From Monoplex corrugatus (Eukaryota > Mollusca > Gastropoda > Littorinimorpha > Ranellidae): a DNA stretch of 64,000 bases. The notes below the pieces were generated by a model. It was given only the letters and a program-made list of their open reading frames with translations, searched no databases and was not told the origin of the DNA. Both the position numbers and the translations under genes were made by a program. The DNA is taken from contig CM060307.1 of assembly GCA_030674185.1 (NCBI GenBank), positions 53,955,442 through 54,019,441 of the forward strand. The letters run 5' to 3'. This document shows positions 33,596 through 45,009 of this stretch, in pieces. The first letter of the stretch is position 1; every line of letters begins with the position of its first letter.

Positions 33596-33743
33596 TTAAC
33601 CCTTTGACTTCCACACTCTGTCCACTAGCATCCTGCATAACCAACCATGCTAGCAAAGCAAAAATGTAACCGGTGGATAGGTGAGGGAGCCAGAAGATGA
33701 AGTTTTGCAGTTTGTGGGTAGGGTGTGGGAGTCAAAGGGTTAA
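33596..33743. mobile_element. Short TTAA MITE (148 bp) with clear TIRs
   Basis: TTAACCCTTTGACTTCC at the left and GGGAGTCAAAGGGTTAA at the right form an inverted repeat (one mismatch near the inner end), with TTAA at 33,596-33,599 and 33,740-33,743. It shares internal sequence (GCATCCTGCAT, CCAACCATGCTAGCAAAGC) with 21,321-21,430 and 41,030-41,222: one family. Confidence 0.85.
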
Positions 33744-34314
33744 GATGAGTAAGAAAAGCTCAGAAATGAAAAGTTTGCAGTTTAGCATCCTTTTCACAAG
33801 GGGACTTATAATGTTTATTTGAATCGCCACAATCATTGTCACCTTCAATACCAAGAACAATATTAACAACAAAGTTTGCATTGCTTTTTAAAATTTTTTT
33901 TTATTTATCTGTTTTGCTAAAAGCATTGTTTAAAACTTATGTTTTTTGTTCAGTGAATGAGTTTCTTGTTTTAAATTGAGATAATTCCATACTGCTGTGG
34001 CTGCTTGCAATTTTGGCGGTCAACTGGGGATTGTTTGACGTCACGTTCTTTTCATCAGTTTAATTTAGAATAGTCTGAATTTGCAAATGGTTGGTTGAAA
34101 CAACAGCAACAACAGTGACAACAGCAGCAACAACAACAAACAAACCAGTGAAATTGAACAGATCTTTTGGGTTACATTCTTTTTGTATTTATTTGCATGT
34201 GCTTGTGAGTATATGTGTCTGTATAACAAGAGGTTAAAAACACCTGCTTAGACCGCAAGAATTCCCCACTTCAAATAATTTTTCAGACATTGGTTTTTCT
34301 TTTCCTCACGCACT
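33744..34314. other. Intronic sequence with (CAA)n patch
   Basis: A CAACAGCAACAACAGTGACAA-type triplet-rich patch near 34,100-34,145; otherwise nothing recognised. Confidence 0.5.
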
Positions 34315-34480
34315 AAACCACGAGTAAAGCCCGTCTGATACAGTGATGATCTTTCTGATGAGATGATAAAGTGAGGTTCTGTGTGCAGCACGTTCTCAGC
34401 TTATGTAAAAAAAAATCATGGCAACAAAGCAGTTGTTTCTGGAAAAAAACTAGGCGAAAAAAGACAAACTACTCTCATAG
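34315..34480 (+). mobile_element. SINE tail fragment (molluscan-type)
   Basis: GATGATCTTTCTGATGAGAT, TAAAGTGAGGTTCTGTGTGCAG and CATGGCAACAAAGCAGTTGT match, in order, the body of the SINE at 61,912-62,535 (there TTTCGGATGAGACAGTAATG and GGAGGTCATGTTTGCAG). The tRNA head is missing. Confidence 0.6.
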
Positions 34481-34789
34481 GTAAACAAACATGCAGCCAC
34501 AAGAAAGGGTGGTGTTTTACTGAAAGACATTGGGGAAGCAACCCAAATTTCGTGTGGTAGGTCCATTGTAGATCCCTTTGGACAAAAAGAACAACAACAA
34601 CAACAAAAAAGAAAAGAAAAAAGTTAAAACCTAACTAAACCCAACCAGCCATAGAATCCGTAAGTAAGGTTAAAAGTTAAAGATTTCACCAATGCAGAGG
34701 GTATGTATGCGCAGGCTTTTTGACATTTGTCATGAATTTCTTCTTTCCCAGCTTGAGAATACTGCATTTCTGAGGATGGAATTTGAACT

Positions 34790-36045
34790 GCCACTTGTCT
34801 GTTCAGTCCTGTAACTGGTCCAGAGCATCATGCAGGTCTTGAGGGTTGGCTGTGTGTCACTTCTGGGGTGAGTTTTGTGTCATCAGCGAATATCTTGATG
34901 TTATTCTACACATTGCTAGGGAGATGGTTGATTCAACAAACAAGAGAAAGAGAATGGACCCAGGGATGCAGCCTTAAGGTAATTCTATTGGTTAACATCA
35001 ATATCTGATGAGTGTGTACTGTTGACAACTACCTGTTGGTGTCTGCCTGTCAGGAAGTCAATTACCCAATCAGGCACCTTGCTGGGTGCCACTTCACCAG
35101 CAGTCAGTGGTGGGATACTGAAGTCAAATGCTTTTTGGTAGCCCATGTATATGACATCTGTGTGCCCTGCATCATCCAAGATGCTGTCCAGAAGATGCTG
35201 TCCAGTCACCCAAGACTTCCAGTAGTTGTGTCATGCAAGAACAGCCTGGAACAAAGCCATGCTATTCCTTGCTGATCAGTGAGTTGGGCTCAGGGTGCTC
35301 TCTCACCAGCTTCTTTTCCTCACCGACAGTACAAGTGAGGCTGATTGTTTGATAGTTGTTGGCATGCAGTTTACTCCCTATCTTGAAGATGGGCATTACT
35401 AATGTGCTGTTCTATTCAGTCAGGACTGCCCTGAATCTAAACTTATCTTGAAGAGGTGGGCAAGGGCTCTGCTAGTTTGTGGGCTGCTTTGACTAGAACA
35501 ATAGGGGACAGTCCGCCCGGTCCTGGAAACTTGCCTGTCTGGAGGTTGATTATGTCATTGAGATATCAAAGTATGAGAGCTCTTTGTCATGTTGAAGATG
35601 CACTCTGGTGGTTCTGGTAATGGTCCTGTGTCTTCTTTGGTGAAAACACTTAAGGAGAACAGGTACAGAACTACACCTCTTCCCCTGTCTCCTAAGTTAT
35701 TAAAAAGTTTGTATCCTTTCAGAGCAATCTCACAGTTTTTGAATGGGTACTTTAATTTTATCTCTGTAATGCCCATGATATTGGTCAATGATTATTCACA
35801 GTAGCTTGCAGTTCACTTCTTTTATTCATTGCTTGATCAGCATTTGCATACAAACAAGTGCAACTTCTGAATATATTCGTATCCTTTCAGAGCAATCTCA
35901 CACTCATTGACTGGGTTCCTTGATTTTATCTCTGTAATGCCTATGATATTGGTCAATGAATATTCACAGTAGTTTGCAGCCCACTTCTTTTTTTCATTGC
36001 TTGATTAGCGTTTGTATACAAATACAACTTCTAAACATATTTACT
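34790..36045 (-). mobile_element. CR1-like LINE, endonuclease start plus RT, internally deleted
   Basis: Minus strand, upstream to downstream: endonuclease N-terminal segment ('MTNIMGITEIKLKYPFKNCE', then 'GYKLFNNLGDRGRGVVLYL'); 'PIFKIGSKLHANNYQTISLT' (RT entry); 'DVIYMGYQKAFD' (motif A); 'VPDWVIDFLTGRHQQVVVN'; 'SGCIPGSILFL' (motif B); and an 'IKIFADDTKLTPE' motif C after a frameshift near 34,880. Most of the endonuclease and early RT is missing. The first 56 or so codons of the endonuclease are tandemly duplicated (35,710-35,877 and 35,878-36,045). Stops and shifts make it inactive. Confidence 0.85.
35710..36045. repeat. Two-copy 168-bp tandem duplication within the LINE endonuclease
   Basis: GTATCCTTTCAGAGCAATCT begins at about 35,710 and 35,878; both copies run to ...CATTGCTTGAT-AGC-TTTG-ATACAAA. 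The length is a multiple of three (56 codons). Confidence 0.9.
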
Positions 36046-36059
36046 CCTTTTGAAGAAGA

Positions 36060-36480
36060 ACAACATTTTTTCCAATTTTGAACTTGTGTTTAAACTATCT
36101 GTTTCTTTCTGCAGTTTATGTCCCACCTGCTCTTGCCAATGTAGCCATCTAGGTATTTGCCAATACTCATCCTTTTCTGAGATCCAGTGGGTGTACTCGT
36201 CCCCTGAAGCCCTTGTCTGCTTTCTCTTCTCTTGTTCTCATCTCTTGGAATAGAGCGCCTTCTTTCCTTTCCTGGGGTGTCAAGTTCTTTCAGAGAGCTA
36301 CTCAGTTGTAAAGACTGTCTGGAAATTAACCATCTTCTCTGTCATTGCCCAGCTGTCTTCCTGACTGTGTGATATGCTATTAGAACTTCATTCCTAGCAG
36401 ACTGAGCTGAAGGTCAGATAAAGTGGTCTGGCTTTTCTTGGTTGTTTGCTCTCCCTATTCCTATTCAACATGCCAAACCA
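36060..36480 (-). pseudogene. Possible LINE ORF1-like remnant upstream of the endonuclease piece
   Basis: Minus-strand frames are rich in Lys/Arg/Glu (for example 'KERRRSIPRDENKRREQ') directly upstream of the CR1-like endonuclease start, where ORF1 would sit. There is no domain I can name; assignment rests on position and composition only. Confidence 0.3.
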
Positions 36481-36606
36481 TCTTTGGTCAAGAGGCTGAT
36501 GTTAAGTCTGTATTTCTGCCAGCAGCTTGGCCACAACAGTTTGATCTTTTGCCATTCTTTTGTCTGCAGAGTTGGTTCCATCTTCTGTGAGACCAAACGT
36601 CATAGT

Positions 36607-36835
36607 GGGGTTGTGAAAAACTGGTTTTCAGTAGCACTTTGCATTTTGGATTAGAAGTATGAAATTTGTTGTTGAGATACTCCTTATCATGCTGTATTTA
36701 AAAAGTCGTAGAAGCGTAATGGGCTTGTGGAGAACTGATTTTCAGTTGCAGTTTTCATTTTTAACTAGAAGTATGAAATTTATTGTGGAGATACTCCCTA
36801 TCATGCTGTATTTAACAAGTTGTAGAAGCAAAATG
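36607..36835. repeat. Two-copy ~114-bp tandem repeat
   Basis: GGG-TTGTG-A-AACTG-TTTTCAG...TAGAAGTATGAAATTTGTT...GAGATACTCC-TATCATGCTGTATTTAA recurs at 36,607 and 36,721. Confidence 0.88.
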
Positions 36836-37602
36836 TGACATTTGTATGACTGGTGAGTGAGGTTGCATCTTAATCTAGGTCAGTCAGTCACTTTTGTGAA
36901 CCAGGGGTTGCTATACTAAAAAGTGACTTTTATAGGGCATTTTTGGCTACAGTTTTCATGATTGATAAAGAAATATGACAGTTTGTATAGTTAATGTTAG
37001 GACAGACAGTAGGGCAAAAATATCTCTTAAAAGTTCTAGCTGTATTAAATTCTACTTTCAACTTTCAGATCATAAATTCTTAATTCATGGAACGGTAAGT
37101 GGCATGCTTGGTTTAAACACATAAAATACAAACATTTCAAAAAACAAAACAAAACAAAAAAGAAACAGCAAAAATTGTGACCAGGCAGTGCATCCACCCT
37201 GCTGTGAAGTTATATTACACAACATATGTTACAAGTCATTAATGATAAACATTCTGGTCATAAGTAAACTTCCAAGTAAACTTCCTGGCCGATCAGCAGT
37301 TGTCTTACAGCAAAGGAAACAAACACACACACACACACACGTCTCATTACTAACCGCTAACCTGAATCAACCACAAGTAAAAACTACCAGAACACATCTC
37401 ATTTCAAGTCGGTTGTTAGTCCTCCTTAGTGTTTCAAAGGTCCTTTCTCTTTCCCTGCCCCCACCTACTCCGCATTTCAGGACCTGGTCAGTGCATAGGC
37501 TATTGCGCAGGATCAGGGAGCCTGCCAGATAACTGCTGGAAGATTGGGTGGCCCACACATGGAACTGTCTTGAGTGCAACGAACCCCTTTTGAACAAACT
37601 CC
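36836..37602. other. Intronic flank of the satellite array
   Basis: Unique-looking sequence with an (AC)n patch at about 37,321-37,340. The array begins abruptly at about 37,603. Confidence 0.55.
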
Positions 37603-37867
37603 TTGCAGTCACTATCACAGCTGTACACAGTTAATTGTGATTGCAGTCACTATCACAGCCGTACACAGTTAATTGTGATTGCAGTCACCATCACAGCTGT
37701 ACACGGTTAATTGTGATTGCAGTCACTATCACAGCCGTACACAGTTAATTGTGATTGCAGTCACTATCACAGCCATACACAGTTAATTGTGATTGCAGTC
37801 ACTATCACAGCCCTACACAGTTAATTGTGATTGCAGTCACTATCACAGCTGTACACAGTTAATTGTG

Positions 37868-38450
37868 ATTTCAGTCACTATCACCGCCGTACATAGTTAA
37901 TTGTGATTGCAGTCACTATCACAGCCGTACACAGTTAATTGTGATTTCAGTCACTATCACAGCTGTACACAGTTAATTGTGATTGCAGTCACTATCACCG
38001 CGTACATAGTTAATTGTGATTGCAGTCACTATCACGCCGTACATAGTTAATTGTGATTTCAGTCACTATCACAGCTGTACACAGTTAATTGTGATTGCAG
38101 TCACTATCACCGCCGTACATAGTTAATTGTGATTGCAGTCACTATCACAGCCGTACACAGTTAATTGTGATTTCAGTCACTATCACAGCTGTACACAGTT
38201 AATTGTGATTGCAGTCACTATCACCGCCGTACATAGTTAATTGTGATTTCAGTCACTATCACCGCCGTACATAGTTAATTGTGATTGCAGTCACTATCAC
38301 AGCCGTACACAGTTAATTGTGATTTCAGTCACTATCACAGCCGTACACAGTTAATTGTGATTGCAGTCACTATCACCGCCGTACATAGTTAATTGTGATT
38401 TCAGTCACTATCACAGCCATACACAGTTAATTGTGATTTCAGTGACTATC
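37868..38450. repeat. Trimeric higher-order repeat (114 bp) in the left flank of the satellite
   Basis: Monomer variants follow a recurring order: GATTGCAG with CACCGCCGTACATAG, GATTGCAG with CACAGCCGTACACAG, then GATTTCAG with CACAGCTGTACACAG. The pattern repeats several times with occasional slips. Confidence 0.7.
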
Positions 38451-41029
38451 ACAGCTGTACACAATTAATTCTGATTGCAGTCACTATCACAGCTGTACAC
38501 AGTTGATTGTGATTGCAGTCACTATCACAGCCATACACAGTTAATTGTGATTGCAGTCACTATCACAGCTGTACACATTTAATTCAGTTGCAGTCACTAT
38601 CACAGCTGTAAAAGTTAATTGTGATTGCAGTCACTATCACAGCTGTACACAGTCAGTTGTAACTGCAGTCACTATCAGAGCCGTACACAGTTAATTGTGA
38701 TTGCAGTCACTATAACAGCCGTACACAGTTAATTGTGATTGCAGTCACTATCACAGCTGTACACATTTATTCCGATTGCAGTCAATATCACAGCTGTACA
38801 CAGATAATTGTGATTGCAGTCACTATCACAGCTGCACACAGTTAATTCTGATTGCAGTCACTATTGCAACTGTACACAGTTAGTTGTGATTGCAGTCACT
38901 ATCACAGCTGTGCACAGTTGATTGTGATTGTTGTCACTATCACAGCCATACATAGTTAATTCTGATTGCAGTCACTATCACAGCTGTACACATTTAATTC
39001 AGTTGCAGTCACTATCACAGCTGTAAAAGTTAATTGTGATTGCAGTCACTGTCACAGCCGTACACAGTTATATGCAATTGCAGTCACTATCACAGCTGCA
39101 CACAGTTATTTGTGATTGCAGTCACTATCAAAGCGTACACAGTTAATTGTGATTGCTGTCCTTATGACAGCTTCACACAGTTAATTGTGATTGCAGTTAC
39201 TATCAAAGCTGTTCACAGTTAATTTTCATTGCAGTCTCTATCACGGCCATACACAGTTAATTGTGATTGCAGTCACTGTCACAGCGTATACAGTTAATTG
39301 TGATTGCAGTCACAATAAGTCCAATACACAGTTAATTGTAATTGCAGTCACAATAACAGCCGTACACAGTTAATTGTGATTGCAGTCACTATCACAGCTG
39401 CACATAGTTAATTGTGATTGCAGTCACAATAACAACCGTACACAGTTAATTCTGATTGCAGTCACAATAACAACCGTACACAGTTAATTCTGATTGTAGT
39501 CACTATGACAGCTGCACACAGTTGTTGTGATTGCAGTCACTATCAAAGCTGTACACAGTTAATTTTGATTGCAGTCACTATCACAGCCATACACAGTTAA
39601 TTGTGATCGCAGTCACTATCACATCCATACACAGTTAATTGTGATTGAAGTCACTATCACAGCTGTACACAGTTAATTGTGATTGCAGTCTCTATCACAA
39701 CCATACACAGTTAATTGTGATCGCAGTCACTATCACAGCCATACACAGTTATTTGTGATTCCAGCCTTTATCACAGCCATACACGGTTAATTGTGATTGC
39801 AGTCACTATTACAACCATACACAGTTAATTGTGATTGCAGTCACTATTACAACCATACACAGTTAATTGTGATTGTAGTCTCTATCACAGCCGTACACAG
39901 TTAATTGTGATTGCAGTCACAATAACAGCCGTACACAGTTAGTTGTGATTGCAGTCACTATCACAGCTGCATATAGTTAATTGTGATTGCAGTCACTATC
40001 ACAGCCATACACAGTTAATTGTGATTGCAGTCATTATCACAGCCATACACAGTTAATTGTCATTGCAGTTTCTTTCACAGCTGTACACAGTTAATTGTGA
40101 TTGCAGTCACTATCGCAGCTGTATAGAGTTAATTGTGACTGCAGTCCCTATCACAGCGATACACAGTTAATTGTGATTGCAGTCTATCAGAGCCATACAC
40201 AGTTAATCGTGATTGTAGTCACTATCACAGCTGTGCACAGTTGTGATTGCAGTCACTATCACAGCTGCAGACAGTTAATTACGATTGCAGTCACCATCGC
40301 AGCTGCACACGGTTAATTGTGATTGCAGCACACGCTTAATTGTGATTGCAGTCTCTATCACAGCCACAAACAGTTAATTGTGATTGCAGTCACTGTCACA
40401 GCCGCACACAGTTAATTGTGATTGCAGTCACTATCACAGCCGCACACAGTTAATTGTGATTGCAGTCACTATCACAGCCGTACACAGTTAATTGTGAATG
40501 CAGTCACTATCACAGCCATACACAGTTAATTGTGATTGCAGTCACTATCACAGTTGTACACAGATAAATGTGATTGCAGTCACTATCACAGTTGTACACA
40601 GATAATTGTGATTGCAGTCACTATCACAGCCGCACACAGATAATTGTGATTGCAGTCACTATCACAGCTGCACACAGTAAATTGCAATTGCAGTCACTAT
40701 CACATCTGCACACAGTTAATTGTGAATGCAGTCACTATCACAGCCATACACAGTTAATTTTGAATGCAGTCACAATAACAGCCATACACAGTTAATTGTG
40801 ATTGAAGTCAATATCACAGCTGTACACAATTACTTCTGATTACAGTCACTATCACAGCCGTACACAATTAATTCTGATAGCAGTAACTATCACAGTTGTA
40901 GACAGTTAATTGTGACTGCAGTCACTATCGCAGCTGTGCACAGTTATTTCTGATTGCAGTCACTATCACAGCCCTACACAGTTAACTGTGAATGCAGTCA
41001 CTATCACAGCTGTACACAGTTAACCCTTT

Positions 41030-41222
41030 GACTCCTGCACCCTATCTACCAACTGCAAAAACTTAACCCTTTGATTCCCTCACCCTATCCACCAGCTTCC
41101 TGCAGGAAGGTGGTGGATAGGGTGAGGGAATCAAAGGGTTAAGTTTTTGTTTTGCTAGCATGGTTGGCAATGCAGGATGCTGGTAGGCATTGGTGGACAG
41201 GGTGCGGGAGTCAAAGGGTTAG
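41030..41222. mobile_element. TTAA MITE inserted in the satellite, with internal 80-bp palindromic TTAA unit
   Basis: Left end TTAACCCTTTGACTCCTGCA (TTAA 41,030-41,033); right end GGGTGCGGGAGTCAAAGGGT with the closing TTAA changed to TTAG (41,219-41,222). The insertion split a monomer at its own TTAA. Inside, 41,063-41,142 is bounded by TTAA and is a near-perfect hairpin: CCCTTTGATTCCCTCACCCT...CCACCA on each arm, one mismatch, centred on TGCA. Same family as 33,596-33,743. Confidence 0.85.
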
Positions 41223-41984
41223 TTGTTTAGTCACTATCACAGCCGTACACATTTACTTGTGACTGCAGTCATTATCACAGCCGTACACAGTTAAGATTGC
41301 TGTCACTGTCACAGCTGTACACAGTTATTTGTGATTGCAGTCACTATCACAGCGATACACAGTTAATTGTGATTGCAGTCACTATCACAGCTGTACACTG
41401 TTACTTGTGATTGCAGTCACTATCACAGCTCTACACAGTTAATTGCGATTTCAGTCAGTATCACAGCCGTACAAGTTAATACAGCTGTACACAGTTAATT
41501 GTGATTGCAGTCACCATCACAGCTGCACACAGTTAATTGTGATTGCAGTCACTGTCACAACTGTACACAGTTAATTCTGATTGCAGTCATTATCACAACC
41601 GTACACAATTCTGATTGCAGTCACTATCACTGCTGTACACAGTTAATTGTTTAGTCACTATCACAGCCCTACACAGTTAAAATTGCTTTCAATATCACAG
41701 CTGTACAAAGTTATTTGTGATTGCAGTCACTATCACAGCCATACACAGTTAATTCTGATTGCAGTGACTATCACAGCTGTACACTGTTAATTGTGGTTGC
41801 AGTCACTATCACAGCTCTACACAGTTAATTCTGATTGCAGTCACTATCACGGCCATACACAGTTAATTGTAATTGCAGTCAGTATCACAGCCGTACACAG
41901 TTAATACAGCTGTACACAATTAATTCTGATTGCAGTCACTATCACAGCTGCACACAATTAATTGTGACTGCAGTCACTATTACA

Positions 41985-42425
41985 GCTGTACACAGTTAAT
42001 TGTGATTGCAGTCACTGTCACAGTTGCACACAGTTAATTGTGATTGCAGTCTCTATCACAGCTGTACACAGTTTTGATTGCAGTCACTATCACAGCCGTG
42101 CACAGTTAATTCTGATTGCAGTCACAATAATAGCCATACACAATTAATTGGAATTGCAGTCACTATCACACCTGTACACAGATAATTGTGATTGCAGTCA
42201 CTATCACAGCTGTACACAGTTAATTGTGATTGCAGTCACTGTCACAGTTGCACACAGTTAATTGTGATTGCAGTCTCTATCACAGCTGTACACAGTTTTG
42301 ATTGCAGTCACTATCACAGCCGTGCACAGTTAATTCTGATTGCAGTCACAATAATAGCCATACACAATTAATTGGAATTGCAGTCACTATCACACCTGTA
42401 CACAGATAATTGTGATTGCAGTCAC
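41985..42425. repeat. 224-bp (six-monomer) duplicated block in the satellite
   Basis: A distinctive run, including GTCACTGTCACAGTTGCACA and GCAGTCACAATAATAGCCAT, occurs twice at an offset of about 224 bp. Confidence 0.85.
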
Positions 42426-44029
42426 TATCACAGCTGTACACAGTTAATTCTGACTGCAGTAAGTATCAGAGCTGGACACAGTTCATTGTGATTGCAGTCA
42501 TTATCACAGCTGTTTGTGATTGCAGTCACTATCACAGCCCTACACAGTTAAATGTGATTGCAATCACTACCCACGGCCATACACAGTTAATTGTGATGGC
42601 GGTCAGTCTCATAGCTATACACAATTGTGATTGCAGTCACTATCACAGCTGTACACAGTTCTGATTGCAGTCACTTTCACAGCCGTACACAGTTACTTCT
42701 GATCGCAGTCATTATCACAGCTGCACACAGTTAATTGTGATTGCAGTCACTCTCACAGCTGTACACAGTTAATTGTAATTGCAGTCATGATCACAGCTGC
42801 ACACAGTTAATTGTGATTGCAGTCACTATCACAGCCATACACAGTTAATTGTGATTGCAGTCACTATCACAGCCGTATATAGTTCTGATTGGAGTGACTA
42901 TTACAGACATACACAGTTAAGAGTGCTGTCACTATCACAGCTGTACATAGTTATTTGTGATTGCAGTCGCTATCACAGCTGTACACAGTTAATTCTGATA
43001 TCAGTCACTATCACAGCTGCACACACGTAATTCTGATTGCAGTCACTATCACAGCCGTACACATTTAATTGTGATTGCAGTCACTATCACAGCCATACGC
43101 AGCTAATTGTGATTGCTGTCACTATCACAGCCATACACAGCTATTTGTGATTGCAGTCACTATCACAGCCATACACAGCGAATTGTGATTGCAGTCACTA
43201 TCACAGCCATACACAGCTAATTCTGATTGCAGTCTCTATCACAGCCATACACAGCTAATTGTGATTGCTGTCTCTATCACAGCCATACACAGTTAATTGT
43301 GATTGCAGTCACTATCACAGCCATACACAGCGAATTGTGATTGCTGTCACTATCATAGCCTGACGCAGTTAACTGTGATTGCAGTCACTATCACGGCCAT
43401 ACACAGTTGATTGTGATTACAGTCACTTTCAGCCATACCCAGTTGTGATTGCAGTCATCACAACTGTTCACAGTTAATTGTGATTGCAGTCACTATCACA
43501 GCCGGACATAGCTCTGATTGCAGACACTATCACAGCCGTACACAGTTAAGATAGCTGTCACTATCACAGCTATAACACAGTTATTTGTGAATGCTGTACA
43601 CAATTCTGATATCAGTCACTATCACAGCTGTTGTACACAGTTAATTGTGATTGAAGTCACTGGTACAGCTGTAGACAGTTATTTGTAATTGCAGTCACTA
43701 TCACAGCTGTACACAGTCACTATCACAGCTGTACACAGTTAAGATTGCAGTCACTATCACAGCTGTACACAGTTAATTTTGATTGCAGTCACTATCAGAG
43801 CCATACACAGTTAATTGTGATTGCAGTCACTATCACAGCTGTACACAGTTAATTATGATTGCAGTCACTATCACAGCTGTACACAGTTAATTATGATTGC
43901 AGTCACGATCACAGTCATACACAGTTAATTTTGATTGCAGTCACTGTCACAGCCATACACAGTTAATTATGATTGCAGTCACGATCACAGCCGTACACAT
44001 TTTATTGTGATTGCTGTCACTATCACAGC

Positions 44030-44320
44030 TGTACACAGTTAATTGTGATTGTAGTCAATATCACAGCTGTACACGGTTAATTGTGATTGTAGTCACTGTC
44101 ACAGATGTACACAGTTAATTGTGATTGTAGTCAATACACAGCTGTACACAGTTAATTGTGATTGTAGTCAATGTCACAGATGTACACAGTTAATTGTGAT
44201 TGTAGTCACTGTCACAGATATACACAGTTAATTGTGATTGTAGTCAATACCACAGCTGTACACAGTTAATTGTGATTGTAGTCACTGTCACAGATGTACA
44301 CAGTTAAATGTGTTTGAAGT
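44030..44320. repeat. Dimeric (76-bp) higher-order repeat in the satellite
   Basis: Monomers with GTAGTCAATA...CAGCTGTACA alternate with GTAGTCACTGTCACAGATGT monomers over several cycles. Confidence 0.7.
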
Positions 44321-45009
44321 CTCTATCACAGGTGTACACAGTTAACTGTGACTGCAGTCTCTATCACATCCGTACACACTTAATTGTGATTGCATTCACT
44401 ATCACAGCTGTACACAGTTAATCCTGATCACAGTCACTATCGCAGCTGTACACAGTTGTGATTGAAGTCACTAGTACAGCTGTAGACAGTTACTTGTAAT
44501 TGCAGTCACTATCACAGCTGTACACAGTCACTATCACAGCTGTACACAGTTAAGATTGCAGTCACTATCACATCTATACACAGTTAATTGTGATTGCAGT
44601 ATCTATCACAGCCATACACAGTTAATTGTGATTGCAGTCACTATCAGAGCTGTACACAGTTAATTGTGATTGCAGTCACTATCACAGCTGTACACAGTTA
44701 ATTCTGATTACAGAAACTATCAAAGCTGCACACAGTTAATTCTGACCACTGTCACTATCAGAGCTGTAGGTAGTTAATTGTGATTGCAGTCACTGTCACT
44801 GTTGCACAGTTAATTATGATTGCAGTCACTTTCACAGCTGTACACAGATAATTGTGATTGCAGTCACTATCACAGCTGCACACAGTAAATTCTGATTGCA
44901 GTGATGATCACAGTCCTACACAGTTAACTGTGATTGCAGTGACTATCATGGACATACACAGTTAATTGTGATTGCTGTCACTATCACAGCCATATACAAT
45001 TTTGATTGC

